Positions 20,404 through 29,733 of a stretch of 64,000 nucleotides of DNA are shown here, piece by piece. The notes below the pieces were generated by a model. It saw only the letters and a program-made list of their open reading frames with translations. It was not told the origin of the DNA and did not search any database. Position 1 is the first letter of the stretch; each line of letters opens with the position of its first letter. Source of the DNA: Fidelibacterota bacterium (GTDB taxonomy: Bacteria; Fidelibacterota; Marinisomatia; SCGC-AAA003-L08; JACNLC01). The translations under genes and the position numbers were made by a program. The stretch is taken from the NCBI GenBank assembly GCA_013204025.1, contig JABMOW010000008.1:20930-84929 (forward strand). Direction: 5' to 3'.

Positions 20404-21243
20404 CTATCCTTGTATTGTGGATTTAGTATGTTTACTTGCTGCTATCATCGGTTTTCTCACTGCGGTGAAACGTCCGCTCCAGATGCTGCCAATGAGAACA
20501 AATAACAATATGGTTCCTAAAATTCCGTATAATATGAAGTTTGCTACTGATGCCAGCGTTGGTGCATTTGTGGTTTCGCCCTCATTCTTAAAGAATGCCA
20601 TCAATTCAACAATTTCCTCATCTGTGAGAGGATGGTCAGCGAACACAGGACTCATGGTTACAGTTGGAGGAGCCTTTAACCAGTTGGTCAATCCTCTGGC
20701 TTCACCGAGACGGAAGTACACATCTGTGAGGTTAACTCCAAGTTTCCCACCACCCAAGCCTGAAAGACTGTTCACTTGGTGACACGAAACACAGGGAGGT
20801 CCGGTATTGGTAAGTTTTTGTTTCCCTAGAAAAATAGCTTTACCTATTACGATATCTTCAGGAGTGAAAGTGGGAGGGATATACGCGACTACAGGTGTTC
20901 CGGAAGTTGCTATTTCCAAAATATAATCCAGTAATCTAGCTGCAAGTTCAGCGTTAATACCAGGGGAGGGTACCATGGGAACATTATTAGCTTCAATTAA
21001 AATCTTCGCTGCGTAGGGGTCACCAGATGCCAGGACACTTGCAGGGTCGGTAATCCAATTGATTAGCCATTCACGAGTTTGGCGTGTTTCAACGTCCTTA
21101 AGATCCGGTCCGATTAACTTTCCTCCACCGATGGTATGACACGCTTGACAGTTGGTTTGGAAGTATTGTTCGGGCGAGTTTTGTGCATAACCCACAGCGC
21201 TTGTTAAAAATATCAATCCTGAAATAAAATATGGTATTCTCAT
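20404..21243 (-). CDS. Membrane-anchored diheme cytochrome c heading the nar operon (NarC-like)
   Basis: The 279-residue protein has a signal peptide (residues 1-20), two cytochrome c domains with CQACH (32-36) and CVSCH (151-155), likely axial methionines near M90 and in PTVTMSPVF, and one C-terminal membrane helix ([17 protein letters not shown]). The hemes therefore face the periplasm. It is the first gene after the sigma-54 promoter and lies directly before narG, so it is co-expressed with the nitrate reductase. A diheme cytochrome, NarC, also belongs to the Thermus nar operon, where it is needed for enzyme attachment and electron transfer; the same role here is inference, as this protein has two CxxCH domains but its close relationship to NarC was not tested. 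Confidence 0.85.
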   Translation of the reverse strand: MRIPYFISGLIFLTSAVGYAQNSPEQYFQTNCQACHTIGGGKLIGPDLKDVETRQTREWLINWITDPASVLASGDPYAAKILIEANNVPMVPSPGINAELAARLLDYILEIATSGTPVVAYIPPTFTPEDIVIGKAIFLGKQKLTNTGPPCVSCHQVNSLSGLGGGKLGVNLTDVYFRLGEARGLTNWLKAPPTVTMSPVFADHPLTDEEIVELMAFFKNEGETTNAPTLASVANFILYGILGTILLFVLIGSIWSGRFTAVRKPMIAASKHTKSTIQG

Positions 21244-21287
21244 TTTCTTCGACCTTAATTATAATTAAGTACAGTGCTTTAATATTA

Positions 21288-21303
21288 TGCAATTTTCATA
21301 CCC
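21288..21303 (-). promoter_or_regulatory. Sigma-54 (-24/-12) promoter of the nar operon
   Basis: Read on the minus strand the element is GGGTATGAAAATTGCA. It matches TGGYAYRN4TTGCW at every position except the first, with the invariant GG and GC ten bases apart. Transcription should start near 21277, leaving a leader of about 34 bases before the cytochrome ATG at 21243. The neighbouring regulator has the GAFTGA loop needed to activate sigma-54 polymerase. Confidence 0.8.
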
Positions 21304-21427
21304 TAACGAAAATTTAATGGGATGGAGATAACGGATAACTTCCATTACTCCAATAAATACAGGTGGATAAGAGATATTTTGTGTGTGGTAATTATTCTAA
21401 TATCAGATTTATTAGTGAGGGCTAACT

Positions 21428-21443
21428 GCATACGGCGTAATGC
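21428..21443. promoter_or_regulatory. Enhancer-like palindrome 1 upstream of the nar promoter
   Basis: GCATACGGCGTAATGC is an imperfect copy of the 16-bp palindrome at 21499, within a TGCAT-N8-ATGCA inverted repeat. It lies about 158 bases upstream of the predicted start, in the usual range for enhancers bound by NtrC-type activators. Binding is inferred. Confidence 0.5.
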
Positions 21444-21498
21444 ACCGATAACAGTTAAATCAGGTATTTACGAGGGTAGAATTTCAGGTTATGATGTC

Positions 21499-21514
21499 GC
21501 ATACTTCAGTATGC
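21499..21514. promoter_or_regulatory. Enhancer-like palindrome 2 upstream of the nar promoter
   Basis: GCATACTTCAGTATGC is a perfect 6-4-6 palindrome. Its centre is 71 bases from that of the weaker copy at 21428. It is the best candidate for the binding site of the adjacent sigma-54 response regulator, whose C-terminal Fis-type helix-turn-helix should bind such a dyad. Confidence 0.55.
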
Positions 21515-21595
21515 ATAACACTGTGCAAGTTACTGTTAGATACTTGAAAAATTGGGTGATAGAAAGATTGCTGGGGGGAATTGAATTATCAGCGT

Positions 21596-22996
21596 TTATC
21601 GGATGTCAATTTTTTTCATGATTCGTTGAAAGGCTGCTCGTGTTAATCCACAAAGTTCTGCTGCATGTGTGATATTGCCATTGGTCCTTTCAAGTGTGTT
21701 GCGGATATACTGCTGCTGAAACGAAGAAATGGCTTGTTGCTTCCCTTCTTCATACGAAGGAAATTCACTAAATATTTCATCTCTTGACAGATCACTGGCA
21801 CCGATCCCCAGGTCAGATGGAATAATCTTTTCCCGGTCGCACATCACCAGCGCTCTCTGAATGGTATTTTCCAATTCGCGGACATTACCTCTCCAATCGT
21901 GATTCAGAAGTGAGGATAAAGCGGATTGAGTCAATTTGGGTGTGTTTACTTTAGTCCCAAATAAATCACGGGTAAATTGATGAACAAAATAGTCCGCAAG
22001 TGCAGGAATACTTGATCGTCTGTCATTCAGTATCGGTAATTTAATTTTCATTACCTTGATACGGTATAAAAGGTCTTCGCGGAATTGTCCTTCACCTACC
22101 AATTGATTCAAATCTTTATTGGTTGCTGTAATCAGACGGAATTCAACTTTTCGGGATTCCTGGCAACCCAGAGGTCTGATGGATTTGTCCTCCAATACCC
22201 GTAACAGTTTGCTCTGAAAATTCAATGACATAGAAGAGATTTCGTCTAAAAAAATAGTTCCACCACAAGCTTGTTCAAAGATTCCTTTTGTATCCACATG
22301 AGCGCCGGTAAAAGCACCTTTTTTATATCCAAATAACTCGGATTCAAGCAATGTATCCGGGATTGCGGCACAATTAATTGCCAGAAATTGAAGATCGCGT
22401 ATGTTACTTTTTTCATGAATAGCCCTTGCAGTAAGTTCTTTTCCCGTTCCGCTGGCACCTTCGATCAACACCGGAACAGAAGTGGGCGCGACTTGATCCA
22501 CTATTTGAAGAACCTGTTGCATGGGGAGATCTTCGGCTATGATCGCGGGGAGTTTGTCAAATCGTTTTGATCTTTCAGAAGCATAATTTCGTAATAGTAT
22601 TTTGTATCCAGCGCGTTCCACAAACCGGATAATTTCCTTATTGTCGAATGGTTTGGTAATGTAATGAGCCGCTCCGTTTTGGAGACAATGAACAGCAGTT
22701 TCTATTGTTCCGAATCCGGTAACCATGATCACTTCAATCCCAGTTTGGTGATGAGTAATCCAATTTAAGAGGTCAATTCCGGACATGCCGGTCATTTTGA
22801 TGTCAGTGAAAACAATATCGTATTTATCATTTTGAAGAAGAGTAATGGCTTCCTCTCCACTCGCTGAAATTTCAACAGGGCATTTCAAAGATGAAATTAG
22901 TTTTTGCAATCCTCGGCGTACATCCAATTGGTCATCAACAACCAACACTCTGATCTCGCGAAAATTTAGGGTAAAATGCGGTATACTTTTCTGCAT
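21596..22996 (-). CDS. Sigma-54-dependent response regulator (NtrC family) next to the nar operon
   Basis: The 466-residue protein has a receiver domain (residues 15-130, phospho-acceptor D65 in IVFTDIKMTG), an AAA+ domain with Walker A GASGTGKE and the sigma-54 contacting GAFTGA loop in YKKGAFTGAHVD, and a C-terminal Fis-type helix-turn-helix (NGNITHAAELCGLTRAAFQR). It is followed downstream by the nar control region and preceded by the cognate kinase gene. It is inferred to turn on the nar operon through the sigma-54 promoter at 21288. Confidence 0.92.
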   Translation of the reverse strand: MQKSIPHFTLNFREIRVLVVDDQLDVRRGLQKLISSLKCPVEISASGEEAITLLQNDKYDIVFTDIKMTGMSGIDLLNWITHHQTGIEVIMVTGFGTIETAVHCLQNGAAHYITKPFDNKEIIRFVERAGYKILLRNYASERSKRFDKLPAIIAEDLPMQQVLQIVDQVAPTSVPVLIEGASGTGKELTARAIHEKSNIRDLQFLAINCAAIPDTLLESELFGYKKGAFTGAHVDTKGIFEQACGGTIFLDEISSMSLNFQSKLLRVLEDKSIRPLGCQESRKVEFRLITATNKDLNQLVGEGQFREDLLYRIKVMKIKLPILNDRRSSIPALADYFVHQFTRDLFGTKVNTPKLTQSALSSLLNHDWRGNVRELENTIQRALVMCDREKIIPSDLGIGASDLSRDEIFSEFPSYEEGKQQAISSFQQQYIRNTLERTNGNITHAAELCGLTRAAFQRIMKKIDIR

Positions 22997-23062
22997 GGGT
23001 ACCTGAATTTACGTATGTGATTAGTTTTCTTCAATCCATTCCAAAATATTACTTATGCCATT

Positions 23063-25321
23063 CTAACTGAATTCTCTATTCCCTCGATATGTATATGGTA
23101 GAGTGATTCTGAAAATTGTGGGTTGAGGTTGATTTTGGTAAAGCAATACCGAACCGCCATGGGCTTCAGCGATTCGTTTAGCAGTTGACAAACCTAATCC
23201 CGTGCCCATATCAGAGTCTCTTGTGGTAAAGAAAGGAGTGAAAATATCTTTTCCAATCCCCGGATCTATACCGACGCCGGAATCTTCTATATCAACGACC
23301 ATACATTTATCAGAATCATTGGTTCGAGTACGGATCATCACTTTGCCATTTGATTCTTTGACCGCCTGAATTGCATTCAAAATAATGTTTGCGAAAATCT
23401 GCTTCAATCGACTTAGGTCTCCTTCAATCCGAAATTCAGACGCTTCTAAAAAAAGTTTAATGGTAATATTTGTTTTACCATGTAATGGTACAAGAAGTCG
23501 GACGGTCTGATTGATCAATTCATGAATATCAACAATACTCATGTTGAGCGTTGGAGTTCGCGCAAAATCCAGAAGATTTGCTATGATCTCTCTGCAAGTT
23601 TCAGTATTTCTGTTGATCACATCAATATGTTCTGCATACGGTGATTGAGGATCAAAATCATCTGCTAACATCTGATTGTACATGGATATCGCTGCTAACG
23701 GACTGTTCATTTCATGGGCGACAACCGCTGCCATATTTCCCAGAACGGCCAAACGTTCCTGACGGGAATGTTTCTCGTGCATCAGAATTCTGTCCGTAAT
23801 ATCGCGAGATACAAGAATCTTTCCAGCTCCTCCACTTAATCCCGGCAGTTGGGTGGATAACACCTCAAAATACCGGTTTTCCAATTTTATAGTGCATGCT
23901 TGCATAGAATTGAGATCGAGCAAACAATCTATGCATTGCTTTGATTTAAGACTTTCAGGATTTATACATTCGAATTTTTCCATGCTGGAATCTGTGGCAA
24001 ACAGGTGCTGGACAAAAGGTTTTCCAGCATCATTGTGGAGTACAATTTCGCCCTTACTATTTAAAAGGATTAACCCGTCATTCATTGAGTTAACCACAGT
24101 TTTTAACCGATCGTGCTGAATGCGGATCTCTTTCTCTCGTTCTGCCAGGTCCCCGGCAGTTTTTTCCAGCACTGCTGTCCTTTCTTCCATAGCTTCTGCC
24201 ATCTGATTGAAACTGGAAGCGAGGTCCCCGATTTCGTCTTCCGAATCTGTTTTGACACGAGCAGAATAGTCTCCTTCTTTAATGTCAAAAGCCATCGTCT
24301 CCAGTTCACCCAGTGGACGGATAAGAAAGCGAACAGGGAAATACATGGCCACCAGAATCAGGATAGCAATGAACAAACCAACAAGAAATAACCTTTCCTC
24401 TAAAGCAGTAATAGTTTTCAAAGCGTTGGCAGTACCCAACTCTACGAGGAGTGTCCAGTTCACATATTTCATGGGAAAGCTGAATCCAAACATTTCCTGA
24501 TCATTTCGACAGTTATGGCGGCCTTCATGTAATACGATAGAATTGTGAATGTCTGAATCAATATGTTGGATGGTAAGATCAAGCAAATCTACGTTTTCTC
24601 GTCGATTGAGGGTCCACCATGGAATGTCAAGCATTCCGCCTGATTGGTCGATAAAAGTGAGATACTTTTCAACATCAGAAAATGACATTGCGTTCTGATA
24701 TTGTTCTGAAAGATAGGCGAGTATTTGGGCGAAATCCACAACACAAACCAAGTGGCCTATAAGTTTGGTCTGGTTAATATTGGTGAGAGGCGTAACAACG
24801 GCAAATCGGGGGCTCACAGGGTTTGTTCCTGAATGAAACAGCGGACTGTACCAGAGCGTGTCCTTTTGAAATCCTTCAGCGATAATGTCAATGAGTCCGG
24901 TCTCCATTGGATAAACGGATGCAAGCCTGTTTGCCTGGATATCAAATACATGGAGGTTTATGAATTCGTCAACAATCGGTAATTTATTGATTTTCAGATG
25001 ATTAATGAGTCTGGTTTCTGTATCATTGATAGATGTGGTGGTATCCTCAATAATTTCGGTTTGAGTACGAATAAATCCATCTGAAGCAAAATCCTGCGCA
25101 CGTCTCCCTAACATAAGCAGATGTTGATCGAATACTGAAGACTGTGCAATAGTTTCGCTTTTTAACCGAGTTTGGATTTCCTGAATTAAACTGCTGTGAA
25201 CTGTGTTGATGATCAAAAAACCACCTAATCCAAATGCGATCAGACTTACCACCACAAAACTCAATGGGAGTTTGTAACGGATTTTTAGTTTGGCGAGTGG
25301 ATCTCTATTTAGCCAGTTCAT
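23063..25321 (-). CDS. Membrane sensor histidine kinase, probable partner of the nar regulator
   Basis: The 752-residue kinase has a helix at 19-39, a periplasmic Cache-like domain (about 40-310), a second helix (311-331), HAMP (about 331-385), a PAS domain (about 403-510), a HisKA domain with H536 in VVAHEMNSPL, and a HATPase domain ending with GTGLGLSTAKRI. The PAS domain holds four cysteines, C452, C463, C466 and C476, in a pattern suited to metal or redox sensing. It lies 66 bases upstream of the response regulator on the same strand. The signal is not known; nitrate in the periplasm or a redox cue are both possible. Confidence 0.9.
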   Translation of the reverse strand: MNWLNRDPLAKLKIRYKLPLSFVVVSLIAFGLGGFLIINTVHSSLIQEIQTRLKSETIAQSSVFDQHLLMLGRRAQDFASDGFIRTQTEIIEDTTTSINDTETRLINHLKINKLPIVDEFINLHVFDIQANRLASVYPMETGLIDIIAEGFQKDTLWYSPLFHSGTNPVSPRFAVVTPLTNINQTKLIGHLVCVVDFAQILAYLSEQYQNAMSFSDVEKYLTFIDQSGGMLDIPWWTLNRRENVDLLDLTIQHIDSDIHNSIVLHEGRHNCRNDQEMFGFSFPMKYVNWTLLVELGTANALKTITALEERLFLVGLFIAILILVAMYFPVRFLIRPLGELETMAFDIKEGDYSARVKTDSEDEIGDLASSFNQMAEAMEERTAVLEKTAGDLAEREKEIRIQHDRLKTVVNSMNDGLILLNSKGEIVLHNDAGKPFVQHLFATDSSMEKFECINPESLKSKQCIDCLLDLNSMQACTIKLENRYFEVLSTQLPGLSGGAGKILVSRDITDRILMHEKHSRQERLAVLGNMAAVVAHEMNSPLAAISMYNQMLADDFDPQSPYAEHIDVINRNTETCREIIANLLDFARTPTLNMSIVDIHELINQTVRLLVPLHGKTNITIKLFLEASEFRIEGDLSRLKQIFANIILNAIQAVKESNGKVMIRTRTNDSDKCMVVDIEDSGVGIDPGIGKDIFTPFFTTRDSDMGTGLGLSTAKRIAEAHGGSVLLYQNQPQPTIFRITLPYTYRGNREFS

Positions 25322-25491
25322 CTGTTTTTCCAGTTTGATTAACGCGTATTATCATCGGTAAATTTCATTTAGCGGGATGAAAAACATTAGAAATATTAGT
25401 ACTTTACACGAGCATAGGCAAATACATGTTCACTTTTTCAGGAATGTCAATGAGCTTCAGATTCTTTTTAGATCCGTAATAGCAAAATTAG

Positions 25492-26244
25492 ATGAATAAT
25501 ATTTTTGATTTGAATTACACGGGTAATCCCTTTCATTTCTATGGCATCCAGCATTTCAGCGCATTTGCTATGATCATAGCCGTATTGGGTCTCATAATCC
25601 TATTCAAACGGTTTCGTTATACGAGGAGTATTGAGGTGATCCGGTATACGTTGGCATTAGGGATTATCCTCAACGAACTGGGATGGCATTTATGGGCAAT
25701 ATTGCACGGCGAATGGAATATACAAACTGCACTTCCTTTACATCTTTGCAGCATCATGGTTTATCTGACGCCCATATTATTGATCCGAAAGTCTTATCGG
25801 ATATATGAACTAATCTACCTATTGGGTGTTGCGGGAGCTATGCAGTCGTTATTTACGCCAAATCTAACCACTTATGGATTTCCTCATTTTTTATACTTTC
25901 AGTTCTTTATATCTCATGGCTCCATCATTCTTGCCGGATTATTCATGACTATTGTGGAAGGATACCGCCCGAATCGTAATTCTGGTCTTCGAGTATTTTT
26001 GACAGGGAATGTATTCATGGTAATCGTGTTTTTTATCAATCGGGTGATTGGCAGCAATTATATGTTTGTCTCTCACAAACCTCTTACACCCAGCCTGCTT
26101 GATTATCTGGGACCGTGGCCATTTTACATCATCGGGATCGAAATATTTGCAATACTTTCCATTACGTTACTTTATCTGCCGTTTATTAAAAACAGGTCGA
26201 ATCAATCAGACTCACAATATCTTGGAGAGGAAGCTGTTAACTAA
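25492..26244 (+). CDS. YwaF/TIGR02206-family integral membrane protein
   Basis: The 250-residue protein has about six to seven membrane helices and the conserved features HFYGIQHFSAF near the start, LPLHLCSI in helix 3 and FFISHGSI in the middle, which mark the YwaF family of unknown function. It is divergently oriented from the sensor kinase, with 170 bases between the starts. No functional link to the respiratory genes can be shown. Confidence 0.75.
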   Translation: MNNIFDLNYTGNPFHFYGIQHFSAFAMIIAVLGLIILFKRFRYTRSIEVIRYTLALGIILNELGWHLWAILHGEWNIQTALPLHLCSIMVYLTPILLIRKSYRIYELIYLLGVAGAMQSLFTPNLTTYGFPHFLYFQFFISHGSIILAGLFMTIVEGYRPNRNSGLRVFLTGNVFMVIVFFINRVIGSNYMFVSHKPLTPSLLDYLGPWPFYIIGIEIFAILSITLLYLPFIKNRSNQSDSQYLGEEAVN

Positions 26245-26749
26245 ATAACCCAGAAAATACGGGTTGTTATCAAGGAAAGTAACCCAATGTTTCGGTTCCA
26301 ACGCTTTGGTTGGAATCTGCGATAGAGACACAAACGTAACCGCACGACGGATTAGCAGTAAGCTAAATGCTCATCGAGAAATGGGGGAGTTGTGACGGGA
26401 AAATACACAAAATTAAATGAGTCGGATACACGCTGGTCCAAGGAACAGTACAACCTGATGATTTTATAGAAATTATAGAAAATTGGTCACCGAAAAGTCA
26501 CCATGCGATTTAACTTGATATCGGTAACTGAAAAGTGGGCAAGAATTATTGAAGACAGACCGGATGTTTTTTTCTGATTGATCATAGCCTCAATTTTACA
26601 CAAACTTATTAATTAATGGTCTGGCAAATGTTCGTTTTTAATAGTACCCAAATTGAAGAACAGTATGTCGATTAGTAAAATGCTTTGTTTTGAAAGCGAT
26701 ATACATAAGAAAACAAATTATAGTTTGACAATTGTATTTGTGGCTTTGA
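26245..26749. other. Intergenic stretch without a convincing gene
   Basis: These 505 bases separate the YwaF-like gene from the chaperone gene of the second molybdoenzyme operon. A 7-bp inverted repeat TTCCAAC-N6-GTTGGAA sits at 26296-26315 without a T-run. Short frames on the plus strand between about 26392 and 26580 read like protein in pieces (KYTKLNESDTRWSKEQYN, VTEKWARIIEDRPDVFF) in different frames, which could be a decayed gene. I do not recognise it. Confidence 0.4.
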
Positions 26750-27301
26750 TCATGGAATAGAATTCAATTCTTCTTTTAGGAAAACACGGGTGAAAGAAAA
26801 TCCAGATTTATAGATCTGAAGTCTTGATATTCCAATGATTTCCAGTAGGAAATCAAGCAGCCACTTTGTGTGTTTTGACATGAAATCGTTATAGACAGTC
26901 AGTTTGTTAGGTAAATCACTCTTTAGGATTTTCTCCAGCAACTCAAATATCATCGCAGCATGATCCGGAGGCATGGTATTGGTTTGGACTTTGGACAATC
27001 CATATTGTTTCATAAACTGATTCACCTCATTTGCATCCACACCCCAATATGTACCTTCAGTGAATACCGACTGATAGGGAGGATGATGATCCGCAGGTCC
27101 CAGAAATAATCTTGTGTATTCTGCTTGCATCTGATCAAGGGTTAGTGAATCGTCAATCTGAACTCCAATGGATCTTAACTCCGTCTGTTTGCCGATAACA
27201 AATTGGAAAAGTTCTTCATCTGGTTCAGAGAACAGTGTGCGCAAGAAGCGCAACACTGGAATTGCTACGCTTTCTGTATTGTAACGACTGTATCCATCCA
27301 T
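26750..27301 (-). CDS. TorD-family chaperone for the adjacent molybdoenzyme
   Basis: The 183-residue protein has the TorD/DmsD pattern: EYTRLFLGPADHHPPYQSVF in the centre and MPPDHAAMIFELLEKIL after it. These chaperones bind the Tat signal and apo-form of one molybdoenzyme until the cofactor is in place. Its start lies inside the end of the catalytic-subunit gene (37-base overlap), so the two are translationally coupled and the partner is clear. It is the last gene of the operon. Confidence 0.88.
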   Translation of the reverse strand: MDGYSRYNTESVAIPVLRFLRTLFSEPDEELFQFVIGKQTELRSIGVQIDDSLTLDQMQAEYTRLFLGPADHHPPYQSVFTEGTYWGVDANEVNQFMKQYGLSKVQTNTMPPDHAAMIFELLEKILKSDLPNKLTVYNDFMSKHTKWLLDFLLEIIGISRLQIYKSGFSFTRVFLKEELNSIP

Positions 27302-29721
27302 CGCTGTTGTCCTCCAATTGGATCCGGGCTATTGGGAATGATCCAATTCGGATTTTTACCGTGTGTATCCCACCATACATGATCACAATCTGGAATACAT
27401 TCATGTCCTGTTGACGCTTTCTTACCACTAGCAAATTCACCATATTCCCAGTGGCCCAGATGAAAGCTGATAGCAATAACGCCTGGGACAATCCCTTCAA
27501 TAACCTTCGCATTGGTAGTCATCTCACCGATACCTGATTTAACCTTTATCTGATCACCATCTTTAATGCCGAACATGCTGGCAGTTTTTGGATTCATCAA
27601 GCCAGGATTATCATGGAAGAGTTCTGAAAGCCACCGGCTATTTTGCGTACGCGAATGTGTCTGCACTGCAACTTTGTAGGTAGTCAAGATGAGCTCATCC
27701 CTGGATAAATTCTGGTGTTCCGGGATAGGCATCCAACTGGGGAGTTCCGGGAATCCTTTTTCTTTTAGGAAGGGAGATGATATTTCAACCAAACCGGATT
27801 TATTTATCTTATCAGGTTTAAAACCAGCCATGACTTTTCCATTGATATCCTGACCGATATAGCCTTTGTAGGCATATTTCATTTTTCTATAACCCGTTTT
27901 CTGGGCTTCAGCGGCTGATTTTGCTTTTGACTTTTTCCAGTTCCAGTATACGCCGGTATCTTCGTCCAGGATAACATCGGCTGCTTTGTAGGCCTCAGCC
28001 TTGATTTCTTTTAGATGCTGCAGGAATTTAGGTTTCGCGTTCGGGTCATGCCACACACCATTCTTCTTTAATAAGGCGAAATCAACATGGCTCTTTTCGC
28101 AGGATTTCTTTATAAAATCCAAAGTCGAATCATATCCAAGACCAAATCCCATTTTCTTTGCAAGGTCAATAACAACATCCTGGAACTGTCGTGATTCTCC
28201 TAAAGGGTCGACAACAGGCTGACGCAAGTAGAACTCAGGTATCATCGCAAATGAGATCATATCATCCCAGGACCAGCGCTCAAGATATGTCACATCCGGC
28301 AAGATGAGATCAGCAAGAGCAGTGGTTTCACTCATAAACACATCTACAGCAACATGGTAAGGAATTAAAGATTCGTCCTTGAGTATCTCAATATTCTCAC
28401 CACAATTACCATTTACAAAAGCTGGGTTATAACAGTGGGTCATGTAGATATCAGGGCGGCCGTTCCTTCCATCCTTGATCATCTTCAGTACCTGATGATT
28501 GACATGATGATTGGGAAAGGCGCTCTCACCAGGAAAGCCATTAGCCAGGTCTAATTTTTTAGTACTACCGCTGACTTTAGGATATTTCCATTTCGGTCCA
28601 ACGGCCTGGTTAGTTCCGCCGGGTTGATTCAGATAACCGCACATTGACTCCAGCATAAATTTAGCACGTTCAGTCATTACACCATTGTAGTGTGCAACAG
28701 CACCTCGATAAGTTACCAATACTGCAGGTTTTGCTTTAGCAAACTGAATCGCAACAGATTCAATCATATCCGCAGAAACTCCAGATATCTGCTCCGCCCA
28801 TTCCGGAGTATACTGCTTCAGGTGTTTTTTTAATTGTTTAACGCTTGTGGTTGTCCAATTTTCGATGAAGCTTTTATCATAAAGTCTCTTTTTCATGATT
28901 ACGTTGCCCATCGCCAGCATAACAGCCAAGTCTGTCCCGGGCTTCACGGGTATCCACTGAGTAGATTTTGCCGCAGTATTCGACAGTCTTACGTCGAAAG
29001 TATACATTTTTACACCGCGATCCATAGCGTCAGTCGCCCGCTGGGCAGCCTGAACATGAGAGGTATGTGCTTCAAAGAAGTTTGATCCGAAGTTCACAAT
29101 CAGGTTGGTATTATCAAAATCCCATACATCATAATGTTTTGCCCAGGTCAGCTCCTGTGCAACCCACTTTGCACCTTCGCAAATTGAAGTATGATTTCCC
29201 AAGGTTCCCGTTCCGAATCCAGTGAGGAAATCCTTCACTATTTTTCCGTCAGAAGCCTTCATCCGACCATAATGAAACATGAACTTTTCCGGCTCATTTT
29301 TCTTGCGCAGAGTATCAAGTCGAGAACTCAATTCGCCCAGGGCATCGTCCCAAGAAATGCGTTTCCAATTTCCTTCTCCGCGTTTGCCAACCCTCTTCAT
29401 GGGGTAAAGAATTCGATCTGGATCATAGACCTGGTTTATACCAGCCTGTCCCCGTGAACAGATCTTGCCACGGTTACGGATTGAGCGTGGATTACCTTCT
29501 ATCTTTACTAATCTTCCATCCTCAACCTGGCACTCTATCGCATCCCTCGATACACATTGCCAGCAGGCAGAAGGTATTATTTTTCTTTCTTTACCAGAGG
29601 GGGAAAATCCTTTAGTCACACCTTCAGCTGAAATGTCGCCACGAATCTGGCTGCCAGCCGCCAATGTCCCGAATACTGCGCTTACTTTAATAAAATCTCT
29701 TCTTGAAATGGTTGTATTCAT
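27265..29721 (-). CDS. Tat-exported molybdopterin oxidoreductase catalytic subunit (Psr/Phs/Ttr/Arr type)
   Basis: The 818-residue protein begins with a Tat signal (SRRDFIKVSAVFGTLAAGS, residues 6-24), so the enzyme works in the periplasm. The [4Fe-4S] region has C53, C56, C64 and C88; the position three residues after C56 plus one, where a third cysteine is usual, is D60. The likely Mo ligand is C181 in NHTSICEGAKW, and YRGAVAHYNGVMTERA is typical of the polysulfide, thiosulfate, tetrathionate and arsenate/selenate reductase clade. Substrate cannot be assigned from the sequence. It lies between the Fe-S subunit (12 bases upstream) and its TorD chaperone. No NrfD-type membrane subunit is encoded nearby. 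Confidence 0.9.
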   Translation of the reverse strand: MNTTISRRDFIKVSAVFGTLAAGSQIRGDISAEGVTKGFSPSGKERKIIPSACWQCVSRDAIECQVEDGRLVKIEGNPRSIRNRGKICSRGQAGINQVYDPDRILYPMKRVGKRGEGNWKRISWDDALGELSSRLDTLRKKNEPEKFMFHYGRMKASDGKIVKDFLTGFGTGTLGNHTSICEGAKWVAQELTWAKHYDVWDFDNTNLIVNFGSNFFEAHTSHVQAAQRATDAMDRGVKMYTFDVRLSNTAAKSTQWIPVKPGTDLAVMLAMGNVIMKKRLYDKSFIENWTTTSVKQLKKHLKQYTPEWAEQISGVSADMIESVAIQFAKAKPAVLVTYRGAVAHYNGVMTERAKFMLESMCGYLNQPGGTNQAVGPKWKYPKVSGSTKKLDLANGFPGESAFPNHHVNHQVLKMIKDGRNGRPDIYMTHCYNPAFVNGNCGENIEILKDESLIPYHVAVDVFMSETTALADLILPDVTYLERWSWDDMISFAMIPEFYLRQPVVDPLGESRQFQDVVIDLAKKMGFGLGYDSTLDFIKKSCEKSHVDFALLKKNGVWHDPNAKPKFLQHLKEIKAEAYKAADVILDEDTGVYWNWKKSKAKSAAEAQKTGYRKMKYAYKGYIGQDINGKVMAGFKPDKINKSGLVEISSPFLKEKGFPELPSWMPIPEHQNLSRDELILTTYKVAVQTHSRTQNSRWLSELFHDNPGLMNPKTASMFGIKDGDQIKVKSGIGEMTTNAKVIEGIVPGVIAISFHLGHWEYGEFASGKKASTGHECIPDCDHVWWDTHGKNPNWIIPNSPDPIGGQQRWMDTVVTIQKA

Positions 29722-29733
29722 AATATAATCCTC

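Larger units (their letters stand above)
21244..21595. other. Control region of the nar operon (no gene)
   Basis: This 352-base stretch lies between the regulator gene and the cytochrome-narGHJIK operon. It holds a sigma-54 type promoter near its left end and two 16-bp palindromic sites further upstream. A 99-codon plus-strand frame crosses it and runs into the regulator gene; it has no recognisable domain and is judged spurious. Confidence 0.7.

Noticed and set aside
21322..21621. 99-codon plus-strand frame in the nar control region
   Set aside because: It has no recognisable domain, overlaps the palindromic sites and the end of the regulator gene, and lacks a convincing ribosome binding site.
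26296..26315. Inverted repeat TTCCAAC-N6-GTTGGAA as terminator
   Set aside because: No T-run follows on either strand.
26392..26580. Short protein-like frames in the 26245-26749 gap
   Set aside because: They are in different frames with stops and no recognised family; too weak to call a pseudogene.
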